Of a DNA stretch of 52,824 bases, positions 1 to 10,173 are shown in pieces. Numbering within the stretch: position 1 is the stretch's first letter; each line of letters starts with the position of its first letter. Source of the stretch: Chitinophagaceae bacterium (GTDB taxonomy: Bacteria > Bacteroidota > Bacteroidia > Chitinophagales > Chitinophagaceae); assembly GCA_027489035.1 (NCBI GenBank), contig JAIYAN010000003.1, positions 1 through 52,824 of the forward strand. Reading direction: 5' to 3'. Under the pieces are notes generated by a model that was not told where the DNA came from, ran no database searches, and saw nothing but the letters and a program-made list of their open reading frames with translations. Made by a program: the position numbers and the translations under genes.

Positions 1-94
1 ATGAAAATATTGTAGGGGATGAAAATATTGTAGGGGATGAAAATATTGTAGGGGATGAAAATATTGTAGGGGATGAAAATATTCAGCCCCTACA
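1..94. repeat. 18-bp tandem array running into a 30-bp palindrome
   Basis: The unit ATGAAAATATTGTAGGGG is repeated head to tail at 1-18, 19-36, 37-54 and 55-72, and a fifth, partial unit runs into the right arm AGCCCCTACA. Bases 65-94 form a 30-bp imperfect palindrome related to those at 25916, 26684, 37704 and 52416. The 18-bp unit is the left half of that palindrome. The array begins at the window edge, so its full length is unknown. It lies directly downstream of the holA stop codon. Confidence 0.93.
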
Positions 95-101
95 AAAAAA
101 C

Positions 102-1100
102 CTACAACATCATCTTCACCACCATTTCTTTCATGAGTAAAGCGCCTTCTGTACCAGAATCTCCAACTCCAAGTGATTTTAGATTATAATGATTTAGAAG
201 AAGTATTATTTTTTCAACGCCATTAAAACCATAATTCTTCATGGTTTGCTGTGCATTATTTACTGCGCTAGTATTGTTATAAAATAAAGGCCTTAATGAA
301 TTTGTATCCGTATTATTCATTCCATAGGCACCATGTACTTTACCAAAAAAACTATACAAAGCCGGAATGATTTTTTGAATGGGATTTTCTTTTGGTGAAT
401 CTTCAAAATAGTTAATGATTTGAATGGCCTTACTCAAATTTTTCTGACAAATGGCAACTTGCAATTCGAATACATTGTATTCTTTACTGATGCCCACATA
501 TTTTTCAATATCCGCTTCTTCTATTTCAAATCTGTCTTTTAAATTAATGCGCAATTTTGTAATTTCATTATCAATTCTACTTAACTCACTTCCAATATGC
601 TCAGCAAGCATCGAAACACATTTGGGAGAAGTTTTCAACCCTTTGGCAGCAATAAAATTGGAAATCCAAGCATTTAATTCATAATCTTTTACTTTGTTCG
701 ATTCAAATATGACACCATTTTTTTGAATCAGTTTATGCACACGTAAACGTTTATCAAGCGTTTTTCCTTTATAAGCGATAATGAAAATTGTAGACTTTAA
801 AGGATTTTCGATGTAGGTTTCAAAAGACTCTAAAGAACGCATCATTTGTGCTTCTTTTAAAATAACAACCTGCTTTTCTGCAAACATCGGATACCGCTTA
901 CAAGCACCAATTACATTTGTCCAATCCGCATCTTTACCATAAAAAACCGATAAATTAAAAGAAGATTCCGATTCTGAAAGAATTTTATGTTCTGCGAAAT
1001 GTACAATTTGATCAATATAATAATCTTCTTCGCCATGAAGCAGATAAATGGATTCAAAGCTTTTTTTCTCCCAAGATTGAATGATTTTTTCAATACTCAT
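102..1100 (-). CDS. holA: DNA polymerase III subunit delta
   Basis: The product is about 332 residues, normal for the delta subunit of the clamp loader, which opens the beta sliding clamp during replication. The N-terminal segment YLLHGEEDYYIDQIV matches the degenerate, non-ATPase nucleotide-binding region of the family. The middle carries the SELSRIDNEITKL helix typical of the lid region, and the C-terminal third is the helical collar domain. I prefer the ATG at 1100, giving MSIEKIIQSW; a TTG two codons upstream at 1106 is also in frame. The gene is monocistronic and divergent from the plus-strand gene at 1269. Its stop codon abuts the repeat array at the left edge. The family call is from overall pattern and I am fairly sure of it. 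Confidence 0.9.
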   Translation of the reverse strand: MSIEKIIQSWEKKSFESIYLLHGEEDYYIDQIVHFAEHKILSESESSFNLSVFYGKDADWTNVIGACKRYPMFAEKQVVILKEAQMMRSLESFETYIENPLKSTIFIIAYKGKTLDKRLRVHKLIQKNGVIFESNKVKDYELNAWISNFIAAKGLKTSPKCVSMLAEHIGSELSRIDNEITKLRINLKDRFEIEEADIEKYVGISKEYNVFELQVAICQKNLSKAIQIINYFEDSPKENPIQKIIPALYSFFGKVHGAYGMNNTDTNSLRPLFYNNTSAVNNAQQTMKNYGFNGVEKIILLLNHYNLKSLGVGDSGTEGALLMKEMVVKMML

Positions 1101-1268
1101 TTTCAAATTTTCAGTTCAATTGCAAGCTAAAGAATAAATTTCTTAAAAAAATATTGATTTTAAGCCAACTATTGTAAAATATAAGATAAATGATTATTGG
1201 CATGTCCAAAAATGATATCGAAAGTCCAATCTACCCTTAATATTCCATTATATTTACAAAAAAAGACA

Positions 1269-2258
1269 ATGATAGATTTAAAAAAAACAGAAGCAACTAC
1301 ATTAACTGATGCTCCAATTGGCGAGAAAAAAAATAAATCAAACAAATCACTTTTGATCGCATTACTACTGATTGCTTTGCTTGGAACTTGGGGTTATGTC
1401 ATTTGGGATAAAAACAATACTAAAACGTTAATTTCTCAAAAAGATAAAGATATTTCAGCTACTGCAGCACAAAGAGATGAATTGCAAAAGGAACTGGAGG
1501 AAGCAACAATACGGTACGACGAGATCAAAACATCTAATGATCAAAAAGACAGTTTAATCGTTGTTAAGGATCGCGAAATTCAAAACAAGAAGACGAAGAT
1601 AAACACGATACTTGCAAAAGTTAATGCAACTCAAGCTGAATTGTCTGAGGTGAAATCATTAATCGCTTCTTTAAATTCAGACATTGAGGGATACAAAGCT
1701 CAAATTGCTTTACTAGAGGGGCAAAAAGAGGAACTTACAAAAGCCAATCAAAACTTATCTACTCAACGCGACAATCTTCAAAAGGATTTTGACGCATCGA
1801 TAGAAGAAATAAAAAACAAAGACAAAACAATTGATATTGGCTCGACTTTACACGCATCCAATTTTTCTATTGTCCCAATAGATGAAAGAGGAAATGGAAA
1901 AACAAAAGAAACAACTAATGCAAAAAAAGTAGACAAACTTCGCATTAGTTTTGACTTAGATGAAAATATGATAACTGCTACAGGTACTAAAAAATTATAT
2001 ATTATTATCACTGATCCTTCTGGAAAAATTATTGCAACTGAAGAGTCTGGGAAATTTAATACCCAAGACAATAGCAATTTAGATTACACGCAACAAATGG
2101 AAATCAACTACACCAAAAACCAACGTCAAACTGTAAGTTTCGATTGGAAAAGTGGAGGCAAATATATTATTGGAGATTATAAAATCGAAGTGTATAACAA
2201 CGGTTTTAAAATTGGACAAGGTATTCGTCAATTAAAAAAAGGCGGACTATTTGGATAA
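1269..2258 (+). CDS. Membrane-anchored coiled-coil protein, function unknown
   Basis: I do not recognise a named family. From the ATG at 1269 (MIDLKKTEAT) the protein has about 329 residues: a lysine-rich cytoplasmic leader, one membrane segment at about residues 27-46 (SLLIALLLIALLGTWGYVIW), a long charged coiled coil at about 55-190, and a compact beta-rich C-terminal domain of about 120 residues containing LYIIITDPSGKIIA and GDYKIEVYNNGFKIGQG. An in-frame ATG at 1197 would add 24 residues with no sign of a signal peptide, so the internal start is preferred. The coiled coil probably holds the C-terminal domain away from the membrane in the periplasm. It stands alone, convergent with the outer-membrane gene that follows five bases later. 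Confidence 0.7.
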   Translation: MIDLKKTEATTLTDAPIGEKKNKSNKSLLIALLLIALLGTWGYVIWDKNNTKTLISQKDKDISATAAQRDELQKELEEATIRYDEIKTSNDQKDSLIVVKDREIQNKKTKINTILAKVNATQAELSEVKSLIASLNSDIEGYKAQIALLEGQKEELTKANQNLSTQRDNLQKDFDASIEEIKNKDKTIDIGSTLHASNFSIVPIDERGNGKTKETTNAKKVDKLRISFDLDENMITATGTKKLYIIITDPSGKIIATEESGKFNTQDNSNLDYTQQMEINYTKNQRQTVSFDWKSGGKYIIGDYKIEVYNNGFKIGQGIRQLKKGGLFG

Positions 2259-2263
2259 ACTTT

Positions 2264-5200
2264 TTAAAAAATTGCCCTAACAGATGCTCGTCCAATATTA
2301 ATCATATTGGACGTTTCTGATTTTCGACCTTCATACTGAATATTCAACTCTAAGTTTCCGGATAATTTTTGAATAAAATCTACCGACCATAGGTAATTAT
2401 TACCAGGCAATAAACCACCAAGCATCATAAAACCAACCGTACTGTTATATGACCCTGAGCCCTCAAATTGAATTTTACTGTAAGCCATTTTAAATCCTGC
2501 GCTCATTTTTGAAGAAGCATTATATTTCATTTCAGTGTTAAATGATTGCTCCTTCATGCTTTCCAATAAATCAATTTTATTATTTTTTTGTGCATACCGA
2601 TAACTAACATTTGCTCTAAAAATTGATTTATATTGATAAATAACACTTGGCTCTATTCTATTTTGTAAAATTCGATAATTTCTATTTTGAAATGCAGCAC
2701 CTCCTGTTAACAACGATTGTACTTCTTGATTGCCATTTATTTGCATTGATAAAGCACGATTAAGTTGAAACCTTAGTTTTGCTTGCCAACGGTTTGAGTA
2801 TCTTTTTTCTGCTCCATAAGTGAGCAAAGCCTGAGCAGAAGTATTTGTTTGTGTAACATCTAATCCCCACAAAGCGCTTGTTCTGTTTAAAAGTAAAGCG
2901 TTAGTCAGCACCGAACTCCCTGCAATTAATGTGGTATCTGCAAACCCATTTTCAAATGGGTTGAAAACGATTAATTTCAAATCGGTAATCTTTTTATTTA
3001 TTTGCAAACTCGAATTCAGGCTACTTCGTTTCAACACATTCAACAACTTGTTTTTGTTTGAATGAATCAATTGCTTTGGAACGAACTCAACATTATAATT
3101 AAATTGTAAGAAATTGGTTTTTACATACTCATTGCTTGGCGTAAAAATTCGTATGTACTTTTTTTGATCTTGAAATACACCAAGCTCAAATTCATTCAAT
3201 TCTTCAATACCATTATTGTTATAATCATTCCAAGTGTAAAGCCCCTGCCCTATTGGAACAGCAACATATGAAAAAGCACGTTTTTGTTCTTGCCCACTTC
3301 CAACCTCATAAAATGCATCTCCCTTCAATAATCCTTTGAATTCATTAAATCCATATTCGAAACGAGCTAAAAATGACTTATCTGCTTTTTGATTACTCGT
3401 TCCAATGTTTAACACTTGCAATGCACGATATCCAGCAGTAGATTTCAATTGCCTTAGTTCATTTTTTAATAGATTAATGGTAAAACCAACATTATCACTT
3501 TTATCCATTTTTGTCCAAACGTTATTTAATGGCAACCAATCATGACGGGTGAAATAATAGAGGTTCCAATTGTTTTTATTTTGTGGATTAGATCTAACAA
3601 ATGCTTCAAAACGACTAAAAGAAAAACTACCCAAACTAAAAGTATCTGCAATCAAATTTTTCATCTTATTGATTTCTGCTAAAAAATTAATCCCTACTTC
3701 AGTCTGATTTAAATTTTTGAATTGATTCTTGAATTCTACATTCGGTCGAAAAAAATAACCTGATCTATTTTCATCGTTCAATTGCATCAAACTTGAATTT
3801 GAAGTAACTGTAAAATATTTTATTCTCGATTGAACTTTCAATTGATGTTTATATGCTTTATACTTTTCATCACGATTATAAAAAACAATGTCATATTGAA
3901 AATTCCCACCTTTATCTCCAGTCAGTTTTACGCTACCGTTATATAACTTTTCGTTAGATGCAACTGCATCAGGATTTAAACTCCAATCTCGAAGAAATTC
4001 AATACTTCTTAATCTTTCTATAGGTCTGAAAGATTTTTGCACCCATTCAAAACCGCCATTAAACTCAATCAGATTTTTTGATTTAAAAAAGTCAATAGGA
4101 TTTAACCGATGCTTTAAGTTTACTTTCCCCGCCAATCCCTTATTATTTTCTTTATCTAAATTGGAATACAAATTAATGTCGTAATTGCTTAACGCAACAT
4201 CAGTTTGAATGCTGGTATTTTTTGTAAAATTATATTGAACCCCAACTGCATAAACTTGTTGCTGTTTGGGTGTAATTAAATAACTAACGGGTACATAATC
4301 TCCTTGTTTACGCATAGAAGCATCGGGCTTTACCCATTGAAACACTTTTCCATTTGCGCCATTTTGTGATGTTTTATAATTTCCATTACCAGCACCTACA
4401 TAGGTAAAAGAAACATTGTACAACGCTTCATTGTTATCCCTCGAAAATATAAAAACCGAATCATGCGTTCCATTGTTATAAATGGTATCGATTTTTTTGT
4501 ATAGAATTTTCCCAACTGAAAACGTGTCTCTTGAAGCCATTGAAATGAAAGCATCTTGAATACTATCCCCTATATTTTTCAATAAATTTTGTTGTGCAAA
4601 GGTTAAAGGCTGATCAATAGGAGATGTCTTCTGATCAGAATTTGAAAAAGCTGCAAAATTCAATTTCAATTTATCTTTTACCTCCAATTGATCTGAAATA
4701 AAAAACTGCGTGTTTAAATAATTACGATCGGCATATTCAAACTCAATTTGAATACGTTTGTCCTTTGTTATGATTTGCTTTGGTGTAAATGTAAGTTCTG
4801 CTGTATTGTAGTTAATGATATAATCTTGATCCTCACCACGCGTTAATAAAATTCCATCCATGTAAACTTTTTCTGTACCAGCCAAAACCATAAAATAAAG
4901 TTCATTATTTGCTCCTTTCAAACGATATGGGCCTTGATTTCTTTCAATAGGATTGATAAAATTTCGGGTATATTTCCCTTTGGCAATTGCACCGCTTAAA
5001 AAAACATCATTTTTGATTTTTGAATTTATTTTGGATGAATTAAAAAATGAAACGCCTTGTATTCTCTTGCTAAAATTTAAGTATGAACTTTGGTTTTCTT
5101 TAAGATCTAAATCACCAAAATTAAGATGCCAATTTTTCTTTTTTACTTGTAAAAATATCCGATCGAAATCACGTAAGTCTCTGGTATTTCCATCTGGTTG

Positions 5201-5764
5201 AATCGGAATAGAGTTATCGGTAATAGATGCTGTAATCTCCATGCTGTCGCCAATCATTCCATGCAGTTGAAGGTTTAATGAAGAATTTAATACCGCATCT
5301 TGATTGTTGCCAAAAGAAATAGAACGACCTATACTTCCCTCTGATTGCAGCCCTTTGAAATCGAAAAGGGGAATATCGTTTGCCGTAATAGCATTTTTAA
5401 CTTTCATGGGCTTTTCAGCGATGAAGTTATTTCGAACACTATCAAATTTGTATTGAAATAATTTCATTTTCAATGAAAAAGGAAACACCCGATAAACAAC
5501 CGTTACCGAATCTTGAATTGGTTTTTTTATCCAATTTAAAATGGCATTGGCTTCATCTATTTTAAATTTTCCAATATTTGATTCTATTATAAAAAAGCTT
5601 TTAGGTACGATGCTATAATTGTCGAGTTGGATTGCTGATAATGTTGTAGATATTTTTTTCTTTCTGAGATTAGATAATTCATTAGGTTTCCATTGAGCGA
5701 ATAATGGATTTAATATAAAAACCACGTTAAGGAAAAGGAATAATATTTTCAACTTGATTTTCAA
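2264..5764 (-). CDS. Large outer-membrane beta-barrel-type protein, unknown function
   Basis: The product is 1166 residues. A cleavable signal peptide (hydrophobic ILFLFLNVVFILNPLFAQ, cut after AQ) is followed by a periplasmic region of about 350 residues, which includes a GSIGRSISFGNNQDA segment and a domain with the pattern EKVYMDGILLTRGEDQDY. Long stretches of alternating amphipathic strands then run to the end, which closes with VRAIF; a terminal Phe is usual for proteins inserted by the BAM machinery. No TonB box or plug domain is obvious, so it does not look like a SusC-type receptor. The only start available before the signal peptide is TTG at 5764 or TTG at 5752. Similar large barrels occur in Bacteroidota as hypothetical proteins. 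A structural or transport role is inferred only. Confidence 0.75.
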   Translation of the reverse strand: MKIKLKILFLFLNVVFILNPLFAQWKPNELSNLRKKKISTTLSAIQLDNYSIVPKSFFIIESNIGKFKIDEANAILNWIKKPIQDSVTVVYRVFPFSLKMKLFQYKFDSVRNNFIAEKPMKVKNAITANDIPLFDFKGLQSEGSIGRSISFGNNQDAVLNSSLNLQLHGMIGDSMEITASITDNSIPIQPDGNTRDLRDFDRIFLQVKKKNWHLNFGDLDLKENQSSYLNFSKRIQGVSFFNSSKINSKIKNDVFLSGAIAKGKYTRNFINPIERNQGPYRLKGANNELYFMVLAGTEKVYMDGILLTRGEDQDYIINYNTAELTFTPKQIITKDKRIQIEFEYADRNYLNTQFFISDQLEVKDKLKLNFAAFSNSDQKTSPIDQPLTFAQQNLLKNIGDSIQDAFISMASRDTFSVGKILYKKIDTIYNNGTHDSVFIFSRDNNEALYNVSFTYVGAGNGNYKTSQNGANGKVFQWVKPDASMRKQGDYVPVSYLITPKQQQVYAVGVQYNFTKNTSIQTDVALSNYDINLYSNLDKENNKGLAGKVNLKHRLNPIDFFKSKNLIEFNGGFEWVQKSFRPIERLRSIEFLRDWSLNPDAVASNEKLYNGSVKLTGDKGGNFQYDIVFYNRDEKYKAYKHQLKVQSRIKYFTVTSNSSLMQLNDENRSGYFFRPNVEFKNQFKNLNQTEVGINFLAEINKMKNLIADTFSLGSFSFSRFEAFVRSNPQNKNNWNLYYFTRHDWLPLNNVWTKMDKSDNVGFTINLLKNELRQLKSTAGYRALQVLNIGTSNQKADKSFLARFEYGFNEFKGLLKGDAFYEVGSGQEQKRAFSYVAVPIGQGLYTWNDYNNNGIEELNEFELGVFQDQKKYIRIFTPSNEYVKTNFLQFNYNVEFVPKQLIHSNKNKLLNVLKRSSLNSSLQINKKITDLKLIVFNPFENGFADTTLIAGSSVLTNALLLNRTSALWGLDVTQTNTSAQALLTYGAEKRYSNRWQAKLRFQLNRALSMQINGNQEVQSLLTGGAAFQNRNYRILQNRIEPSVIYQYKSIFRANVSYRYAQKNNKIDLLESMKEQSFNTEMKYNASSKMSAGFKMAYSKIQFEGSGSYNSTVGFMMLGGLLPGNNYLWSVDFIQKLSGNLELNIQYEGRKSETSNMINIGRASVRAIF

Positions 5765-5845
5765 TAGAATCTCTGTTTGTTATAAAAATAGCCATTATAG
5801 CTTGGCTGAAATAATAAGTTTATTTTGAAATTTATATGCTACAAA

Positions 5846-6874
5846 CTATCCGTTCTTCTTCAAACGTTGACGGGATTTATTAAACACCATCCTTCCTTTA
5901 TCGATGCCTTTGCGCAATTCTTTTTGTATTTCTTCAGGTAAATTTATCGTATCGGTACATGCTTGACTACAACATCCCTGATAATGTTCAGCACATTTTT
6001 CGCATTGAATAAAAAGTAAATGGCAAGCTTCGTTTTTACAATTGGTATGATTATCCGCTGGCGTTTCGCATTGATGACAAGTAGCAATAATTTCATCTGT
6101 AATTCTTTCGCCTAATCGATTGTCAAAAACAAAATTCTTCCCATGAAACTTATTGCTGAGGGATTGATTTTTTACCTCATTTGTATAATTAATGATGCCA
6201 CCTTCAAGATGAAAAACATTTTTAAACCCACGATGAAGCATATACGCACTTGCTTTTTCGCAACGTATGCCTCCGGTACAATACATGATGATGTTTTTTT
6301 CTTTTTCATTTTCGAGCATAGAAGCCGCCATGGGCAATTGTTCTCTAAATGTATCACTTGGGATTTCGATTGCATTTTCAAAATGTCCTACCTCAAATTC
6401 ATAATGATTGCGCATGTCTACAATAACAGTGTTGGGGTCATCCGCAAGTGTGTTAAATGTTTGTGCATCAACATATTTGCCTTTATTGGCCATATTAAAT
6501 TCTGGATCTGTAATGCCATCGGCAACAATTTTATCCCTGATTTTTATTTTCAATACCCAAAAAGATTTTCCGTCATCATCAACGGCAATGTTTATTCTAA
6601 TGCCATTTAAAGGAGAAAAACTGTAAAGAAATTCTTTAAACAACTCGAAATTACTTTGAGGCACACTAGCTTGAGCATTTATGCCTTCGCTTGCGACATA
6701 TATTCTACCGAATACTTTTAATTCATTCAATCCCTTATATAATTCATCTCTGAATAATTGTGGATTTTCTACATTAAAATACTGGTAAAAGGAAACGGTA
6801 ACTCTAAATTCAGTTTCTTGAAATAATAATTGTTTAAGTTCCTCCTGGGAAACTCGATTGTGTAGTATAGCCAT
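5846..6874 (-). CDS. trhO: tRNA uridine(34) hydroxylase, rhodanese type
   Basis: The product is 342 residues of the TrhO (YceA) family, which uses prephenate-derived chemistry or oxygen to make 5-hydroxyuridine at the tRNA wobble position. The N-terminal alpha/beta domain includes [16 protein letters not shown]. It is followed by a rhodanese domain with the active-site loop at residues 198-205 (YCTGGIRC, catalytic Cys199) and [10 protein letters not shown] just after. The C-terminal tail is rich in cysteine (about residues 266-306, CxxC-like pairs), which suggests a metal-binding extension. The ATG at 6874 fits the family start. It is monocistronic by spacing. Confidence 0.9.
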   Translation of the reverse strand: MAILHNRVSQEELKQLLFQETEFRVTVSFYQYFNVENPQLFRDELYKGLNELKVFGRIYVASEGINAQASVPQSNFELFKEFLYSFSPLNGIRINIAVDDDGKSFWVLKIKIRDKIVADGITDPEFNMANKGKYVDAQTFNTLADDPNTVIVDMRNHYEFEVGHFENAIEIPSDTFREQLPMAASMLENEKEKNIIMYCTGGIRCEKASAYMLHRGFKNVFHLEGGIINYTNEVKNQSLSNKFHGKNFVFDNRLGERITDEIIATCHQCETPADNHTNCKNEACHLLFIQCEKCAEHYQGCCSQACTDTINLPEEIQKELRKGIDKGRMVFNKSRQRLKKNG

Positions 6875-7100
6875 GATTTAAAATTTGATTCCAATAGCTT
6901 GGAAAATCTAAAAAGATTGGATGCTTGCAGGGCAAACCAAATTAACGAGGCTAAATTAAGACAATTAAAAATTAAAAATTAAAAAACAGCACCTTACTTT
7001 ATACCGGTTTAAAGGTTTAAGGTGAAATTATTCTTGCTTTGCGTCCTTATTTCTTTGCGAGCTTTGTGTGAAAAAAACTTCGTGCCTTTGCGCCTTCGTG

Positions 7101-7132
7101 TCTTCGTGTCAAAAAAATGCTGCAAGCATTTC
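7101..7132. repeat. 32-bp dispersed repeat, copy 1
   Basis: This stretch is the exact reverse complement of bases 35534-35565, with no mismatch over 32 bases. Its core is a short hairpin, AAATGCT-tgc-AGCATTT. In both places it is joined to loosely 9-bp-periodic sequence built from motifs such as CTTCGTGTC and TTTGCGCC (here about 7035-7110). It lies in the 284-bp gap between trhO and the DUF5686 gene, which otherwise holds only AT-rich aattaaaa repeats near 6963-6985 and a GGTTTAA doublet near 7006-7020. Confidence 0.9.
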
Positions 7133-7158
7133 AACTTAGTGGCGGGCGCATTTTTAAA

Positions 7159-9723
7159 TTAAAACCCAATACTGATGCTTCTACTACTATTTGATGTCGA
7201 TTCTGAGTTGGAGCCAGATCCCGAACCCAACAAACCTCCAGCCCCCAAAACAAGTGAAGCATTTTGATATCTTCCATTTTGAAATGCAGTAACAAAGTCT
7301 AATCTGAAAATTTTAAAGATATTTTCTAACCCAACAAATACTTCTTCATAACGATCATTCTCTTTTATAAAATAAGTATTACACCCAGCCACCAAATTCC
7401 AATTAAGCTTTTTGAAATAAGGAATTTTATTGGTGATAAGCCCATTAAAATGATGCTCCAAATGTGTTTCATAATAAAGTTTTGCACTATTGGAATTAAT
7501 GTAAGAGTTCATCAATTGAAAACCATTTACATAGTTAGAAGAAGCTCGAACAGCATTGGAATTAAAATGTTTTAAATCTTGTAAGAATACTACTTTATTG
7601 TTTAAAAAACCGCCCATACTCAACTTGTATTTAAACAATCCTAGGAGTTTTAAATTCTTATCATCTTGAATATCAAAATTCCACTTATCAAAATCTACAT
7701 CACTGCCAAAAACTCCATTTATACCTTTACTATAGCCAATTGAAAAAGTTGGATATTCCGATCCTATTGGAACTTTTCTTTTCGGAAATTGAATGTACCG
7801 TTGTCCTGGCTTAAAGCTAATAGAAGCGTTAGCTACAAAAGCCTGATGTTTAATATCGAGGTTGGTGAAATATTTATTCAATGGCTTATTGCTGGTTATA
7901 CGATTGATATTTTTCTCGTAGAATGTATATGATGTTGTATTTTCTATTGGCATTCTGTCTTCATAAAAAGACGAGAACTTTATTTTTACACCATTTTCAA
8001 AAGTTTGATTGTAGCTAATACTTGCGAAATATTTTTCATATATTTTCATTTCATTTTTCCCATCAAACAATGTGGTGATTGTATTCACCAAAGGTAAAAT
8101 TGGGTTCGCTGAATTATATTGTTCTACTTTTTTACCAATTGAAAAACCAATGTTGTAATTTTTTATTTCATCGGATATTCCTGCATCATATTTACGCCAG
8201 TTTATGTCAAGCCAACTATTAAAATGTGTGTTTACAAACCCATATCTAAAATTGGGATTAATGGTTAATTTGGATTTATATTTTTTGAATCGCTTTTCAT
8301 AATAACCACTTAAAATAAGCGACAAACCTTCTACAGTATTGAATTGTGTAAAGGTTAATAATGGCTCAACACCCCATTTGAATTGATTCGTTTTGCTATA
8401 ATGTGTTCTGTTTATGCCTGGGAACAACAAACGCGTAAAATTAATTTTACCCTGCCTTTTCTTTAACGTATCAATGTTGTTGTAAATGGCTTCAGAATCT
8501 AACTTTACAACAAGCATGCTATCTTTAAATTTATAATCGTATTTTTCATCTTCCATTAAAGGTACCGGCCTTATTGAATCCCAATAATTTCTTTGTTTTT
8601 TATTTACTGCTGAATCATAAATAATAATGGTTTTATCAAATAATTTTTTATCAAAAGCTGGATTTATTTTATAATCAGAATAAACAGACAAGAAGCTCCC
8701 AATAGCGTCTATATTGAATATTTTCAAATTGAAGTAAATCAATTGATTTTTAACGCGCCAAATGTTTTGATTTAATGGAACATGCAACTGCGAAATTTGA
8801 AGAGAATCCAAAATTTCTAGTTGAGATTTTTTGGTGAGTATTAAATCAAAACTGTGAATAGACCATTCATCATCGACAATATTTATAACTCCTGAAAATA
8901 AAGGTTCGTAATTTCTTTTTGGTATAACTCGAATGGTGTTGATGGTTTTACCATTTTCTACGAAACTACCCAGCATTTTATATTTATAAAATCGAAGTGC
9001 ACCATCTGCTATCGGCGATACAAAACCTCTTGAATTAAAAGCTCCATCAAAAACATTTACATTGTTTTGGTACAAGTTAATAAATGCAGGAAATGTAAAC
9101 CCGAAATTATTACTGCCACTTACACGACTACTATTAACCAGCATTTTAAATTTATCTGGCAATGATTTATATAATTTCGAAATGGACTCAGACAGATAAA
9201 TTATGCCTTTACCTGATGAATCCAAACCCATATCTTTTCTATCGGATTTTTCAATTTTTTGTCCCATTAATTTATTAGGCAAACTTCTAAGTTTAATTAA
9301 ATCCTTTGCATATAAATCACATTCAAAGCTTTTTACTTGATTGTTAAATTCTTCTCTTTTTTTGATTGCTGATCTAATGATTGCATAAGCAGGATTTTCA
9401 CCGGTACCTATAACCAATTCCTTCATCAACAGCTTTCTTTCTGTAAGCACAAAATTAATTTCTGTATTTTCTTTTAAGTCGATGGTACGCTCTGCTGATT
9501 CGTAACCTATATGCTGACAAACTACAACGTATTTTCCAACAGGCAACGAGTACACATAGCTGGCTTGTTGATTGGCATTAACGCCTAACGAAGTGCCTTT
9601 TATACTGATTGATGCAAAAGGCAATACTACACCATTTGAATTTTTTACAGTACCATAAATTTTTTGTGAAAATAGATTTGTAGACAAACAAATTAAAGTC
9701 AAAACAAACAAAAGCTTACGCAT
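7159..9723 (-). CDS. DUF5686 family outer-membrane protein with carboxypeptidase-regulatory-like domain
   Basis: The product is 854 residues. A signal peptide (MRKLLFVLTLICLSTNLFS) leads to an immunoglobulin-like CarboxypepD_reg domain at about residues 20-100, containing GTVKNSNGVVLPFASISIKG and LPVGKYVVVCQHIGYESAER. After that comes the long DUF5686 region, beginning NPAYAIIRSAIKKREEFNNQ, ending in strand-rich barrel-like sequence and a low-complexity Ser/Gly tail (LLGSGSGSNSESTSNSSRS). Proteins of this type are common in Bacteroidota outer membranes; their role is unknown. The start ATGCGTAA overlaps the stop of the upstream small membrane protein by 8 bases, so the two are likely translationally coupled. 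Confidence 0.88.
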   Translation of the reverse strand: MRKLLFVLTLICLSTNLFSQKIYGTVKNSNGVVLPFASISIKGTSLGVNANQQASYVYSLPVGKYVVVCQHIGYESAERTIDLKENTEINFVLTERKLLMKELVIGTGENPAYAIIRSAIKKREEFNNQVKSFECDLYAKDLIKLRSLPNKLMGQKIEKSDRKDMGLDSSGKGIIYLSESISKLYKSLPDKFKMLVNSSRVSGSNNFGFTFPAFINLYQNNVNVFDGAFNSRGFVSPIADGALRFYKYKMLGSFVENGKTINTIRVIPKRNYEPLFSGVINIVDDEWSIHSFDLILTKKSQLEILDSLQISQLHVPLNQNIWRVKNQLIYFNLKIFNIDAIGSFLSVYSDYKINPAFDKKLFDKTIIIYDSAVNKKQRNYWDSIRPVPLMEDEKYDYKFKDSMLVVKLDSEAIYNNIDTLKKRQGKINFTRLLFPGINRTHYSKTNQFKWGVEPLLTFTQFNTVEGLSLILSGYYEKRFKKYKSKLTINPNFRYGFVNTHFNSWLDINWRKYDAGISDEIKNYNIGFSIGKKVEQYNSANPILPLVNTITTLFDGKNEMKIYEKYFASISYNQTFENGVKIKFSSFYEDRMPIENTTSYTFYEKNINRITSNKPLNKYFTNLDIKHQAFVANASISFKPGQRYIQFPKRKVPIGSEYPTFSIGYSKGINGVFGSDVDFDKWNFDIQDDKNLKLLGLFKYKLSMGGFLNNKVVFLQDLKHFNSNAVRASSNYVNGFQLMNSYINSNSAKLYYETHLEHHFNGLITNKIPYFKKLNWNLVAGCNTYFIKENDRYEEVFVGLENIFKIFRLDFVTAFQNGRYQNASLVLGAGGLLGSGSGSNSESTSNSSRSISIGF

Positions 9724-10069
9724 GCTTAAAATTTTTTCTAATTAAGGATCCAGAGAGTGCTGCAAATCCGCCAATAATTCCGCCAATTAGAGCGGTGATC
9801 AAAACGAGTAAAAAAGAATTTTCTTGTTCTAAAATCAATTTCGAAATTCTATTCGCAAGTAAGTGTCCATTTTGAAAACTCATCCAAAAACTCAACCCGT
9901 ACCAAAGTAAAAACAAAGAAACAAATCCAGTTACAAAAGAAACCCAATTCTTTTGTGGAATGGATAATGCTACCAAAAAGCAAGCAACAGCAATGCTCCA
10001 CCAAGGCAGAAAAATACAAAGCGAAAAACTCAACAAGGCCATTAAAATAAGAGAGGTAATAAATTTCAT
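9716..10069 (-). CDS. Small multi-pass membrane protein
   Basis: The product is 117 residues and almost entirely hydrophobic, with about four predicted membrane segments (near 4-24, 26-44, 47-68 and 84-110) and a basic C-terminus (IRKNFKHA). The last segment has a glycine zipper (ALIGGIIGGFAALSGSLI). I do not recognise a family. Its stop codon overlaps the start of the DUF5686 gene by 8 bases, which argues for one transcript and possibly a shared envelope function. The spacing to the upstream penicillin-acylase-type gene on the same strand is that gene's 3' side, so they could also be transcribed separately. Confidence 0.78.
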   Translation of the reverse strand: MKFITSLILMALLSFSLCIFLPWWSIAVACFLVALSIPQKNWVSFVTGFVSLFLLWYGLSFWMSFQNGHLLANRISKLILEQENSFLLVLITALIGGIIGGFAALSGSLIRKNFKHA

Positions 10070-10131
10070 TTTTGTTAAGTTAAAATGTAAAATTAAAAAT
10101 TAAAAAAATGAATACTAATTCCAATTTTCAT

Positions 10132-10173
10132 TTTTGAATTTTTACTTTTTACTTTTGAATTTTTACTTTTTAC
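10132..10173. repeat. Two exact copies of a 21-bp AT-rich unit
   Basis: Bases 10132-10152 and 10153-10173 are identical. The unit begins TTTTGAATTTTTAC. The second copy overlaps the last codons and stop (10163-10165) of the penicillin-acylase-type gene, so part of that C-terminus derives from repeat sequence. Confidence 0.85.

Noticed and set aside
451..684. Plus-strand frames inside holA, and similar antisense frames inside metK, ppk1, dnaE and others
   Set aside because: They lie fully inside well-supported genes on the other strand and show no family features.
2264..5764. SusC/TonB-dependent receptor
   Set aside because: No TonB box, plug domain or SusD neighbour was seen; only the signal peptide and barrel-like strands with terminal Phe are supported.
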